Positions 1 through 12,256 of a stretch of DNA of 64,000 nt are shown here, piece after piece. Under the pieces are notes generated by a model. The model was not told where the DNA came from and did no database searches. It saw nothing but the letters and a program-made list of their open reading frames with translations. Within the stretch, counting starts at the first letter, position 1. Each line of letters starts with the position of its first letter. The DNA lies in assembly GCA_031841125.1 (NCBI GenBank), contig CM063114.1, positions 38,833,574-38,897,573 on the forward strand, given 5' to 3'. The position numbers and the translations under genes were made by a program. The stretch is from Acanthococcus lagerstroemiae (lineage: Eukaryota; Arthropoda; Insecta; Hemiptera; Eriococcidae).

Positions 1-169
1 TTTTCTTCAAAAATCTCAAATACTATTCCATACTAGTCGTTAGGCATTAAATGTCTCGTTAATTTAAAAAAAAAGAGAACAGGGGCGTAGCGAATAGGGG
101 GTGATGGGAGACTGTCCCCTCAATCAGTTTGCAGAATTGGAAAAATCAGCCAAACTTTTGCCAGTTGGC

Positions 170-410
170 GATTAGGACGAAACTGTAGGGGGATTGCCCC
201 CCACCCAATAATTTGGCAGTCGGCAGATTTTGAACCCGTTCATTTGAATTTTTCATTTTTTATGTGTGTTTTTTGTTTATTTTTTTCAATTACAAAATTA
301 ATGCGATTAAAAAGTCGGCATATTTTTAGCTTTTAAAAAATATTTGTCGACAAATTTTTCTTCTCCACCCCCCTCCCAAACTGAAATTCAAATTTCGTTT
401 TTGAAAATGG
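170..410 (+). repeat. Direct repeat copy 1 (partner 2410-2680)
   Basis: Shares an ordered set of words with 2410-2680: aatttggcagtcggcagatt, gttcatttgaattttt, ttgtcgacaaatttttcttc and then a C-rich run. Identity is roughly 70-75 percent by eye. Confidence 0.65.
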
Positions 411-849
411 AGTATCCTGGGCTCCTTTCAGAGACAAGTCAGTCAAAAGCCGAAAGTTTCAAGAGCTGTGTGTAGAATGTTATCTGAAAGGTTAAAACAA
501 AGCTGATATATGGAAGACATTTCGAAAATCTGAAAGTCGGTAGCAAACGCTGAATTTCGAATTTCAATGACTGTTCTGTTTTTTACTAGATTCTCTGTTT
601 GACCTACAGCCTGGACTTTGAGAAAGTTGAACGTTATAAAATCTAAAAGTTGAAAGCAAAAAGCAAAAGTCTTATTTTCCAGTGTCACCAGCTGAATCCG
701 ATAGCAATATTCTATTGTTAGATTTATGAGCGTTGGTCCTGGTAAATATAGGATGAAAATTTAGTCTGGAACAAAAGTCAAATTTCCATGTTTTTCCCAT
801 AAGAACAAAAGGAAGGTGTGGCACGGATTCCCTAATCCGATCGACCTGA

Positions 850-2140
850 AAATTTGTAAGTTTTTTTATTTATTTTATTATTGGAACAATTATAGACCAA
901 TAAGCCTTAGCCCCGGTCTATCAAAAATCTTTTCAAAACTGATTGAAACAAGAATAAACAAACAACTGAATGAGAATCAACCCAATGAACAAGCTGGTTT
1001 CCGAAAGGGGTTCTCGACCATAGATCACCTGTACATTTTAAAACAACTAATGGAAAAAGCAGAGGAATACCAATTTGAATTGCACCTAGCGTTTGTGGAT
1101 TACGAGAAAGCCTTTGATTCACTCAAGCACGATTTTATGATCAAAACCATACGTAATCATGGCATTACGGAAAAACTTATCTCAGTGATAAAAGATATGT
1201 ACAGCGGCTTGAAGGCAAGAATAGTTACGGAGCGACCAGGGCGATACGTCGCCGTAGACCGGGGGGTGAAGCAGAGCGACCCCTTATCTCCGATTCTATT
1301 CAGCGCCGCTCTGGAGGACGTTATGAGAAAAATGGACTAGGAAACGAAGGCGAGTGCTCGTAAACGGATGAAGATTAAGCAACTTGAGATTCGCTGATGA
1401 TATTGCCCTGGTAGCGGGCTCCGGGGACGAGCTGAAGGATATGCTGGAAGAACTGAGCGAAAGGGGAAAAGAAGCGGGACTAAAAATCAATATGGAAAAA
1501 ATAAAAATGCTGTCGAACAAATAGGGGGACCGGTGACTATAAGTGGAAAAACCATAGAGCGGGTGGAGGAAATTAAATACTTAGAGCAAACGATAACATT
1601 TAACAAAACAAAAAATTCAGAATTGGACATAAGAATAGCCAACTCGTGGAAAAAATTTTGGTCTTTGAAAAAAATATTCAAAGGAAACTTTTCATTAAAA
1701 CAAAAAGGACAAATTTTGAACAGTTGCGTCTTCCCTGCCCTGTCGTATGGTTGTCAGACCTGGTCGCTCACTAAAATTGAAGAGAAAAAATCGTCATTCA
1801 CCAAAACAGTTTGGAAAGGGAAATCCTTGGGATACAGTAGAAAGACAAGATCAATTTATCTAAAATTAAAAAGAAGCTAAAATATGACATTAACTTCCTC
1901 CATGCTATAAGGAGGCTGAAGTGGAATTGGGCTGGATACGTGGCGAGAATGGATAATAACAGGTGGGCGAAAATAACCTTCGACTGGTTTTTGAAAGAGG
2001 GGAGGAAAAAAGGGAAACAAATAACCAGATGGAGGAATGAGTTTGATAGGTTCCAGCACAGACAATATCACAGGATTGCGCAAAACAGGGGGGAATGGGA
2101 GCATCTGAGAGAGACCTTTGCCCGACAGAGGACAACTTAA
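850..2140 (+). mobile_element. RTE-clade LINE reverse transcriptase fragment, decayed
   Basis: Reverse transcriptase motifs in order on the plus strand: NYRPISLSPGLSKIFSKLIE, EQAGFRKGFSTIDHLY, FVDYEKAFDS, GVKQSDPLSPILFSAALEDV, then LRFADDIALVAGSGDEL (the YADD-type active site as FADD) after a stop at about 1338, then YGCQTWSLTK and, in another frame, RLKWNWAGYVARMDNNRW with the RTE/BovB tail ITRWRNEFDR. At least three stops or shifts separate these, and the endonuclease is absent (5' truncated). The element probably ends soon after 2140. Confidence 0.88.
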
Positions 2141-2409
2141 CCTATTATATATACGATTTATGTATATTTAAAGTTAAGTCCAAGTCAAGGTCGTTTTGAT
2201 TTGATTGGAACCAGTTAGGAGACGAATCAGAGGAAATTCAGAAAAAAAATGTCACCAAGAGTAAATAACGACCACCATAATGTGTAAAGAAAATTGTGTG
2301 TTCCTCTCAAGTATTTTTAACACCCTTCCAGCTTACCCTCCCAGACTAGGGTATGTTCATGTGCACATATGTGAGTGCTTGGGGGATAAGGTTCAAATCT
2401 GCATTTGCA

Positions 2410-2680
2410 GGGATGAAACTATGGGGGGGGGGGTTGAAATACCCCGCAGTAATTTGGTAGCTTGCAAATTTTGAAACTGTTCATTTAAATTCTTAATTTT
2501 CTAAAAACGAGTTTTTTTTGCAATTAAAATATATTTTGATTAAGAAATCGGCAAATTTTCAATTTAAAAAAAATTTGTCGGTGAATTTTTAGTTTTCAAA
2601 ATATATTTGTCGGCAAATTTTTCTTCTCGACCCCCACCCCCCGCCAATCGCACAATCGAAAGTCAAGTTTCGTCTCTGGT
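2410..2680 (+). repeat. Direct repeat copy 2 (partner 170-410)
   Basis: Contains aatttggtagcttgcaaatt, gttcatttaaattctt and ttgtcggcaaatttttcttc in the same order as copy 1, with an extra internal cggtgaattttt unit. A G-run precedes it and a C-run follows it. Confidence 0.65.
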
Positions 2681-3329
2681 TGGTGAATCGAACAATCTCG
2701 ACATTTTTTATTTGGCCAGTGAAACAATAAAAAGAGCCGGCAAATCGCTTATCTCGATTGAACCATGTATGATAAAAAAACTAGTCAAAACATGGAAGAA
2801 TTATATGTTGCTTCTTAGTATTTTAGTGGAAGCGGGTAGCCGCGCATTAAAATTAGTGGAGACCAGCTTTAGGATGTGGCTGATATGGGCAGCTTTGAGA
2901 GCGTAAAATACATGCAAGAACATAATCTCTGCAATATATCGATATTTTATTTTATGCTTTCATTACATTTATTGTTGCAGATTCTTATTAATTCTAACTC
3001 CAACCAGCCGTCAAATATAAAAATGTAGAAGGAAATTTGAAATAAAAATTCTGTTTACAAAAGAACAGGATCAGTTTTCTATTTAACTTAAGTACAAGAG
3101 CTAACTGCCCGAGCATCTCCTTACCTATCAGTTTCAAAATTCCAGTAAAATGATACCCATATTGCTTCTCAAAGTGAGGTGGAAGGGGGTACCGATTTTT
3201 TCACGGGCAACGTCCCCTAACCCCCACTCAAGTTGGAAATTTTACTAATATCTCCCCTTCCAATGCACAGATCCCTTCACTACGCCTCTGACAGAGAAAC
3301 AGTTTCAACGAAAAGTTGTTGTGCACCAC

Positions 3330-3955
3330 ATCTCTAATATGTATAAAAAGTGTTTGTCTGTCTGTTTGATTGTTCGAGATCGGCAGGTGAACCGTAAAAG
3401 CCAGGAGATTCGTACTCTCTGAATGTGTTTGTATGAACTTTGAGAAGGTTTCAGGCTAAAAAAAATAGGTACCCTTGTTAGGAGGGGGTCACAAAATTTT
3501 GCTCTTCTGCACCCTAATTTTTTTCGACTTGGACATTTCGGAAGTGTTTTACCTCGAATTTCTTCGCATTACGTTAAAATTAGATGGCTGCAACTGCCTC
3601 CCTTCAGAAATTAGTAAACGGCAGAAATCTCTAACACATATCTCTAATATACCTGTATAAAAGTGTTTGTCCGTGGTTGTGTTTGCTTATTTTGTTCGAG
3701 GTTGGTGGGTGAACAGTATAAGAGTTAGTGGGGATTCGTACTTTCTGGATATGTTCATATGAAATCTGGGAAGGTTTTAGGTTAAGAAAAATTTTAGTAG
3801 ATACCCTTATTAGGAGGGGGCCATAAAATTTTACCCCTCAGGACCTCACTTCGACTTTTCGGAAGTGTTTTATATTGATCTTCTTTACATTATGTTAAAA
3901 TTTGCTGGTTGAAACTGTCTGCCTTCAGAAATTATTAGGGGGTTGAAAATCTGAC
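3330..3955 (+). repeat. Tandem duplication of a ~305-bp unit, two copies
   Basis: Unit 1 (about 3330-3635) and unit 2 (about 3636-3955) share catctctaatat, agtgtttgtc, a gggattcgtacttt-type segment, aggagggggtcacaaaattt and cttcagaaatta in order. A third, partial copy lies inverted at 51308-51480, so this is a dispersed family and not only a local duplication. Confidence 0.75.
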
Positions 3956-4750
3956 ATTTCCAAAACGAGCTCGAAGTACGATTACATTTATGTATATCTG
4001 AATGAACGTAACTGTAGTATACTTTGATATTGTTTCATGTTCATTTGGGTACGCACGGCCCATCTTCAGCCCCGTATCATCTCCAAACGCCCTAAAACTT
4101 GAGTTTTCGAAAAATATACCTATTCAGTATCTTTTCTTCTAATTATCCGATTAAATTTTTGTAAACATCAAAATTTTCATCTGAGTAACACCAGCATGAA
4201 ACGATAAACTGCAAATGAATCAGGACCTTCCGATTGAATGCAATTCGAGTTGAAGCTATTTCATATCATGAACTTCCGCAGGTTTCAGTAAAGGCGTGTA
4301 AAGGACCTCCTAGTAACTAGACTCTGTACTGGTACCAATCCATCAGCACACGCACACACACAGAACAGAAACCAGTTTTTAATTTTTGTCTGTACGTGAA
4401 TATGTATCATGTGTTTCATGTATCGTAATATGAAACTATGAAACAGCTAAAATTATCGTTTATTTTGTCATAAGTATACGTATTATTACTAATGAAACTT
4501 CCAATTTGGTGCACAAGTATACCTACCCATTCCAAAGAAACATGTATCTACCCAAAATTAAGTAGATAGCTATACCTGCAGTTAGCGATGGATTTCCCAA
4601 TAGGCGCATTAGGCAAGTGCCTAGGGCGGCAGATTTTTGTACAAAAATAGTGGAAAAAAGGAAGGAAATTCGGATCATCGGAATCTGCACAACACAAGTC
4701 TTAAAATCCAAATTATCACGCCAAATGAGCTACACTGACTCAATTTGAGA
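3956..4750. other. AT-rich stretch without a recognised gene
   Basis: Short CA run at 4348-4362. I recognise no coding or repeat feature otherwise. Confidence 0.5.
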
Positions 4751-5970
4751 CATTGAACATCCGCATGAGGTTTATTTGGAGCTATTTTTCTAATAAGATC
4801 AGTTCTGTTTATTTCAAGAGTAAAATTTTGGATTTCGAGGCCAAAATCACAGAAGAATCTGATGAAATTTCAGAAATCAGTGACTCATAAAAACCATGAT
4901 TTCAATACCTTATTCGCCTTTCCAAGTGAGTTCAATTTTGCTCATTTCAAGAGTGAAATTTTAAATTTTCTGACGCAAATCGAAACTTAATGAGAAATCT
5001 GATGATATTTTTGAAATTAGCGACCCAAAAAAACTGCATTGCTTCTTTCAATTTTAGAAATGAGGTCAACCTTATCCGTTTTAGGAAGGAAATATGAAGT
5101 TTCATCGGGGACACCAAAAAACCCCTAGTTCAATACATTGTTCAATTTTTCAAGATGAGGTACATTTGGCCCATTTTCTTTTCTTTCTTTTCAAGAGTGA
5201 ACTTTTGAAATATTGAACCCAAATCTGAGCCAGTTCGAAAATTTGACAAAATATTCTAAATCAGCGACCCAAAAAGCCCTTTTCTTTCGATACCTACATT
5301 GTTCAGTTTTATAAGTCAAGTCAAATTTGCCCATTTTGGGTCCGAAATATTAGGATTTTTAGACGACATTCGAGTTAAGGGCCGAGATGCGACGGAATCA
5401 ACGATCTAAAACTCAGAGCTTATTCGATATCTTACTATTTAAGATTCCCAAGTTGGTGATGGTTTCGAGCCCCCCCTTTTTTTTTGAAAGAGAGAACATT
5501 TTTTACCGAAAAAGATGCTAGACCTTCCCACTTGAAGATCCTCATGCCGCCCGACTTCACGTTCAGAAATAAATAGGGATAGTTTTATCTTTTTACATTT
5601 TATAGATTTTTTTGATTTTTTAGGTGAGTTCATTTTGCCACCTATCTTGGGTAAAATTTCGATTTCAGAGGCTAAAATTTGAGCTGTACGAAAATTTTCA
5701 TAAAATGTTTCAAAATTAGCGAGCCAAATTAAAAAATTCTCCAAATCAAGTCAATTTATGCTACCTTTGAGTAGAAAATATTCAATTTGATGCTGAAATT
5801 GGGACCGAGTAATTGAATGTGACATTTGAACTTAATGACACAAATGCTCCTAATTCCGATAATTTGTTCAATTTTCTAAATTGAGTCAATCAAGTTCCCT
5901 CTGTGGAAATTTTGAATAATGTGACATTTCGACCCAAAAAGCCACCCTCCCTTAAATGGTTAAATTCAAT
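4750..5970 (+). repeat. Degenerate tandem array, unit about 145-155 bp
   Basis: The same words recur in order: tttcaagagtgaaatttt, gaaatctgatgaaattt, agcgacccaaaaa, ttgttcaattttt and a gaggtcaatttgcccatttt segment. Occurrences of the agcgaccca word are near 4870 (agtgactca), 5015, 5255 and 5715, with weaker ones between, consistent with about eight worn units. Noncoding. Confidence 0.65.
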
Positions 5971-6449
5971 TTTATCATATGAAAACATCATTCGACCCAT
6001 ATACCCCTTCCTCCTTCGGTGAGCTCCAGGAGGAATCTCTTCTTTCCCATCCTATTCTAATTAAAATGTTTCTAATTTCATTGTTCTAACCGTTGCACGT
6101 TATTCGATTTCTATCAAAAAAAAATACGCCGTTATTCGTTTTTTGTCAAATAAACAGTTTCCCATGAATTCTAACTGCTGTTCAGTGTCAGCTATCAGGA
6201 CGAAATGCCTTGAAAACTGAACAAACAACGACGCAATAACCCTGATATGAAAAAAAAAGTATACCTATGTACGTGTGTGGAAAAAAAAAACGAGATTGAA
6301 ATGCAATAGGTATCGTCAATTTTAGCATCGTTTCAAATCTGGAGGAGAGATGGTCTTCACCACTATAAGGACTAGGGTATTCAAAAGAGAAAACGTGCCA
6401 ACAGAGCTGTAACTAACAAGTTCTTTTTGTATGGAAGGTGTGGCAGAAC

Positions 6450-6620
6450 TAGGGCCGCCAAGAGCCAAACCGGGCCCGGAGGAAAAAATCTGCGGGCCTA
6501 CACTGAAATTATTTGGCATATAGTCTGTTTGATAATTATAATTTCTGTGACTCTGCGGGCCCGCTCAAAAAACCCGGGCCCGGGGAAAAGTACCCTTCCC
6601 CCTCATTCTCGGCGGCCTTG
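6450..6620. mobile_element. 171-bp hAT MITE with perfect 8-bp target duplication
   Basis: Flanked by ggcagaac at 6442-6449 and 6621-6628, identical. Left end tagggccgccaagag; the right end in reverse is caaggccgccgagaat. A second inner inverted pair is built on ccgggcccgg. Terminal YARGG-type start and 8-bp duplication are hAT hallmarks. No coding capacity. Confidence 0.85.
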
Positions 6621-6659
6621 GGCAGAACACTAGGAAATCTAGAGCTTTAATTTCTTCTA

Positions 6660-7830
6660 ACTCTATTAAATGGATCAATACTGATATTAATTAATTCGGA
6701 CTCACGTCAGGATGAGCTGGCTAAGGTACTGGTTCAGCCGGAAGGATCCAGAGAAATTCATTCAACCAGATACGCTGTAAAAACCAAACGTAAAATCATA
6801 CACCTGATCTCACATATTCGCATAGTCACATAGTCAGCCATGACGCATCACAAAACGTAGGTTTCCTGTGCTTGGACATCCATATCAGGTGTACATTTGG
6901 CTCCTCTGGCCGACACCGCTCTGCTCCTCTAGGAAAGCTAATTTAAGACGCAAGATGATTTCCCCAACAGCGGCCGCAGTATAGCTGGAGATCTCCATAG
7001 TGTATGCTCTATAGAAGCATCACATTCACAGCATGCACAACCTTAGACTGCCCTCAATGCTGAGTGATCAGTCCAGGGCTGGCTACCATCTGCAATGAAT
7101 TTTCCAGTTGTAAGTGTAAGTCCCTGAACTCTTCAGGTTTCCCAGCTTCTCACCCCAGTGTTGATAGTGCGAGATATCAGTCGCTTCCTCTCATTGACTC
7201 GGCGTGATGGAGCTCTACAGGGTCTGATCCCAGCACTGAGGGTTGCCCCCTCCATCGCCACCTAAAAGCGTGACAATGTGTCTGCTAGTTTCGCAGATCT
7301 CTTGCCCTCAGCACCATCACCACCCGTGATGTGTAACTGAAGCTAGCGCCTGACATAAGCCATCAACCGAGTTCTTCTCATCCTCCCGTTACAGTGTTTC
7401 CTCACAAGGTCGCAGTCCCTGATGCTACTGCACGTGCCACAGATTCTGGAAGGCTTGACCCTCCTCTGCAGGGTCCTTAGATGAGCAAATTTGCCTGACT
7501 CACCTTGACTCTAGCTCAGTCTACTGATCAGCTTTTGAGCCAATTACGAGGTTGCAATGGACATCCCGCAAGGCTGTCTCCTCATTAGTGTCCACCTTCG
7601 AACACACAAGACAACCATTCACCCCAACTTCAATTGGCTGCAGGGCCGCGGCGGGTGCTCGAGTTGAATTCTGAGACAACTCCCCTGTATTACTTGCTAT
7701 CTGATAGTGCAGACTACCAAAGCCACACTGAAGAGAAACCCTATCTAGCAAACGTTTTATCTTATTCGCTCGTTCTCCTCTGTTCGTTTCTTCCTCGTGT
7801 CAGGCTGTTTCTCACTCTAGGTACACGCAC
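6660..7830. other. GC-richer unassigned block, probable decayed mobile DNA
   Basis: Composition changes abruptly from AT-rich to roughly balanced for about 1.1 kb, with low-A runs such as gaggggttgccccctc-like text near 7240 and restriction-like gcggccgc at 6972. The longest minus reading frame (7521-7751) contains LQPIEVGVNGCLVCSKVDTN and no family I know. A retroelement remnant is the likeliest explanation, but I see no ends. Confidence 0.35.
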
Positions 7831-9065
7831 ATAACCACACAAGTATGTAACCCAAGGTACAGGACAAGATATGCTCAATGAAACTCACCGGATTCTCATA
7901 GTGGCCCTGACTACCAAAATACGCGAATACGCACCGAAAACTTCACCTCGAACAGAATCGTTATAGAACCATCAATACCACGCAGTGGGTACCCCAAGCA
8001 GTGTTGCCAAATGAGGGAAGTTGAAAAATGTACCAGCAAGAAATTTTCCAAGATTGCACCAGATTTCAAATAGAATGTACCAAATAAAATGGGTGACCTC
8101 TGAAATTGCACTTGCTGTTAAAATTTACCGAGTGTCGATTTTTCTATAAAGGGAGGGGGTGGAGAAGAACGGTTGTAATACTCTCTGTGGATGCGGCAGT
8201 ATGTGCCACCTAACTATGGAATTTCAAATGGAAGGTAAACTTACAGTCCTGGGGAAGCTTATCTTTCTTCCGCAACGCTACCAGGAATACAACTCCAAAG
8301 TCCAAACAGGATAAACAAGACAATCAAACAGACAAACCAGACAAGTAGGCAGACAGTCAGGTATAGACAAAAAACAAAACGTACAGCACACCGAGCGTAA
8401 TATTTTTCGTAGAAATCTGAGATGTCAGTGTCGTGGCTTAATGCTATAATCAAAATATACATGCAGCTGCCAGGAAAGAGAACAATATTTCAGGAATGCT
8501 ATAATCGCCCAGCTGCTTGAGCACTGATATAATTATTGATAAACGATAACGCTTTTCAGGAATGTAACAATCGTATGAACAACACGCATTCCTCATTTCG
8601 TGAGACCCAGATATGATGTATCTGTGACCTCCTCCACCTGCTCCGCAGAAACAATTCAATATGATTTTATAGAGAGCTGCTTTAATTAAATAATAAGCGC
8701 CGGTATATGGTGACGAGGTAGAGCAGGGGGAAACACGCTTAACTTTAGAATTCTAAAAGATGTTAAGAATCCCATTTTATTATAAGGTACCGACGGGTAA
8801 TATGGGCCCCCTAAGCGGGAATCGTTTTGGTGAGCCAAGTTTTTATTCTTTTGACAATGTACAAAGTGGAAAGTGTAGTGGGGTCAATATAAACACTTCA
8901 GAAAGTAAGTTGGGCCTGGACACAGAAGGTTTCCTTGTCGTTGTTAGGAATAGGCTTTAATTTTTGTATTCATTCCATATTTTGTAATAGTTTCTAGTAT
9001 TTTGCACATAATACCGAAATCTTGACATTTTCTGCGTCTTGTCTTTCTATCAGATTTTTCATGTA

Positions 9066-9948
9066 GGGTAAGGTTGCCTAAATCGTACCACTTTTCCGTT
9101 TTTTCAACCTGGACGGTGCTCAAATTGTTTTTTTTTTTTTGAAACCGTTCAAATCCCAAATTGTACCTTGTTCGTTTGCGCATCTTTCAGCACAAAAACG
9201 ATAGCAAAGGCGTAATTTTAATCCGCTCAAAGGTCTCAAAACGGTACGATTTAGGCAACTCGTTCCCTAAATCGTACCTCCTATTTAAAAAAAAAACAAA
9301 AAAAAACAGAAAGAGCACTTCCACTTCCAGTTGACTAACTTGGTACTATCAAAATCTTTTTCAAGAGTTAACCTACACTCCTGCCTTTTTCCCTTCACCA
9401 TACGAACGCTACAATCTTATACATTTCGAATTTTATGACATGAAAAAATATTACAAATCGCATATGGGTATTTATTACGAAAACATCGAGATTAAAATTA
9501 ATTTACAAGTAAGTTTAAGAACAAAAGTCGCATTCGTAATATACCGTGGAGGCATTATCGGTTCCTGCACGCTTTGTGTGCATCTGCATATGGCAAAAGT
9601 GGAGCATTGTATCATGTCCCCTTGAATATTCTCAGAACATAAGCAACACCACCACCCGTTTTCTTTTTCTCTTGGAAAATTTAATTTCCTTTTTATTTCT
9701 TATTTTTTCGGTTCCCAACCCCTTGCAGAAGGTGTAGGTTCAACTTTATCGATTTTTCTTTTATTCCTTGTTTTTGGTCCACTGTTTTCTTCCATTTTTT
9801 CCAGCAGTTTTTTCCGCATTTCTTTTGCTTCTTGTTTACTGTTTTCTTCCATTTTAACGAAGATTATTTTCATTATAGTCTTTCAGAGCACGAGTCATGT
9901 CATCCGCCGTTCACTTCTCATATTTTCGTTTAAGGTTGTCAGATATAA

Positions 9949-9981
<33 letters not shown>

Positions 9982-10373
9982 GTTGAGAGGTACAATTTAG
10001 GAAACACTGGCATTTTGATGAGAAATCGCCCTCACTCAATTGAGGATTGAGATAAGTTTTTGGTAATTATATGAAAAGATATCTGAAAGTATACACTTTT
10101 ATTAGAAATGAACGTTACTTTTTACCTTTCGTGATTCAGTTTTTCAAAATTTCCTTAGAGAACACCCCAAAAAATTACAAACAGCACACATGTTTTTTAT
10201 CAATCGCTATAAAATCTACACTATTCGTTCCGCCGACCAAGTTTTTGGCTTGGGAATGTTAAAATGACTTCTAGTAACGAGTTCAACCGGTAGATCGTGC
10301 TAATTGATTTTAGTTTGGAACAAAAGCCTGGTGGTATGATTTAGGAGGCAGTACGGTTTCGGCAACTCTACCC
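9066..10373 (-). mobile_element. Pogo/Tigger-like DNA transposon, internally deleted, TA duplication
   Basis: Left end gggtaaggttgcctaaatcg at 9066; the right end in reverse is gggtagagttgccgaaaccg at 10373; TA flanks both (9064-9065, 10374-10375). Inner copies of the aaatcgtacc word occur near both ends. Coding remnants are on the minus strand: near 9945-9870, NLKRKYEK-stop-TADDMTRALKDY, a pogo-type helix-turn-helix start with Trp changed to stop; near 9665-9570, NGWWCCLCSENIQGDMIQC, the Cys-rich C-terminal motif of these transposases. The DDE core between them is gone. Confidence 0.75.
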
Positions 10374-10779
10374 TACCTATTTTATTTTTTCGGGTCAGTA
10401 TGTTGAGATAGGCGCTACTAGGTTCAACGACTTTCCATACCCTTTATTTAAAATTCCTGATATAATTTTGTAAAGTTAAAATTTTTCTACTCACTCACAT
10501 ATTATATCATCATTGTTACAAACTCTTAATTTATTTGCATTATTATTACTCGTATTTGCGTGCACACAGAACAGAATTAGGCTTTAAGGTAAATTTATAG
10601 CATTTCTCTGATATTCACCATCTCAAAAACTTTCATACTGATCAATAAAAACAAACTTATTTGTGAAAATATTAGGGGGTTGCAAGATTTTGTTTTTACA
10701 CGTTCTTCATTTTTTGATGAAGAATTGTCACAAAATGATGTCAGGAAATTTCCACTCAAAGTGAGATTAAACCGTGCGT

Positions 10780-10940
10780 CAGTAAATGACTAAGAATACG
10801 CCACAAAGTGTCGAAACCGTCATCACATATTGGAACCCTTTTCGTCACAATAACCAGTAGTAAATGACTCTAAAAATGTGCCAAAAGTGACAAAACTGTC
10901 GACACATGTTGGAACCACTTTCGTCTCAGTACTGTCACAA
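10780..10940 (+). repeat. Tandem duplication of a ~77-bp unit
   Basis: Unit 1 runs agtaaatgactaag, cgccacaaagtg, catattggaacccttttcgt; unit 2 runs agtaaatgactcta, gtgccaaaagtg, catgttggaaccactttcgt. About 75 percent identity by eye. Confidence 0.65.
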
Positions 10941-11344
10941 TATGGCTCTCTTCTGAAACTGTGGCCATTGCATTCTGTCTTCCGATTGGTTGAAATTTTC
11001 GCCACATTCTGTAGAAAAGAGCGCCATTATTCTCACGCCACATTGTGACGGTTCAATGTCAGATTTTGCACTCTGGGATGAATAGGTACTTAATCAATGT
11101 CAAGATTGAATTTGACCAGTTGAAGCGATAGAGCACAATACTTTTTTACTCGTTGATTCTTTTCACATTTGAGAAGGCGGAATTTCTTCTGCTGTGCATA
11201 ATTATTTTTAAGAATTTTTGAGAAAAAGTCAAATTTTTTCGCATTAAAGAACAATGTTCTTTCTTTATGAACACAGAAGAGGCGGCGTTCATTTTATTTA
11301 TTTATTTGTATTTTCTTTATTCAAAGAGAAAAACTAAGTATTTT

Positions 11345-11545
11345 TCATTTCAAAAAAGGGAGAAATGATTTTGCCGATAGTTTCCATTTTCTCTTTTAGG
11401 ATTTTTTTTTTTTTTTTGGATTACAACTTTATCGCCTGTTTTGTGAGTTTTGGGCTTCTGGTTCATTTTATCATAATCCTTCCTTGATATTTCTTTTGAT
11501 TTTTCAGTTCTTTCCTTTGCGACTTGGATTTGTCCAAGTCCGATC
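11345..11545 (-). mobile_element. Ty3/gypsy-type integrase C-terminal fragment
   Basis: Minus frame reads LGQIQVAKERTEKSKEIS, then RKDYDKMNQKPKTHKTGDKV. The K-x-YDK...GDKV pattern is the C-terminal region of LTR-retrotransposon integrases. Only about 60 residues remain and no LTR is seen nearby. Confidence 0.5.
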
Positions 11546-12250
11546 AATAAATTACAGTAGTAGTCAGGCTCAACTGTATCTGAATTTTAGTGTGTTCGTA
11601 ACCTAATCTACGATGAAATATTATATGTATTTCATTCTGAATATTTTTATCTGATTTTTTTTAATCGTCTCAAAGGGCAATACCCCCTCTCCATATTGGG
11701 CAGCATTAAAAACTGTTTTTTCCATCATCGAGATGTCATAATTGGAGCGCAAAACTGAAATGAACCAAAATTTAAATTGGCTTGGGGTAAAATAATTAAT
11801 TAGGGTTTAGCTTCATTCAAATTTTGGCTTCTAGTTTCGGAACCCTATTTACGTATTTCTCACAAGTTTTTTACCATTCAAGATCTAACTTCGCTATTCG
11901 TAAGAAATTTTACAATTTAACGAACCTAAAAATAAAAACGACCCTTCAACGTTGCTAACTGTTAGCCTAATTTCGCCAACATTAATCAGAAAACGGTTTT
12001 GCAAACTGACGATGAACCTCAAGGTGCTGAAAAAACGCTAATTTGCAAAAGAAACCAATTTGTTGAGAATTTCTATCCATTTTTGACGGTTGAGGAGGAG
12101 ATTGTCCTCCAAATTCCCAGATAAAAACGCTTATGTTGCTGATTACTTCTGCATTGACTTATGGCTGATTCACAATTGGGGAGTGTGAACAATTTTTCAA
12201 ATTTGCATTATTTGAAAGAAGATAAGTAAGATGCGCCAAATACACGGTAA

Positions 12251-12256
12251 TTTATT
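12251..12256 (-). terminator. Candidate polyadenylation signal for Nup358
   Basis: AATAAA on the minus strand, about 385 bases past the Nup358 stop. It is the first canonical hexamer I noticed downstream; use is inferred. Confidence 0.4.

Larger units (their letters stand above)
80..3290. mobile_element. Probable 3.2-kb hAT-type element with TIRs and 8-bp target duplication
   Basis: Left end caggggcgtagcgaa at 80; the right end, read in reverse, is cagaggcgtagtgaag at 3290. The flanks are aaagagaa (72-79) and acagagaa (3291-3298), 7 of 8 identical, the hAT duplication length. No transposase was found. The inside holds an RTE LINE (850-2140) and two direct copies of a shared segment, so this is a shell with later insertions. 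Two separate MITEs sharing outer ends is the alternative. Confidence 0.5.

Noticed and set aside
170..2680. LTR retrotransposon with the direct repeats 170-410 and 2410-2680 as LTRs
   Set aside because: No TG...CA ends, no primer site, and the inside is a LINE reverse transcriptase.
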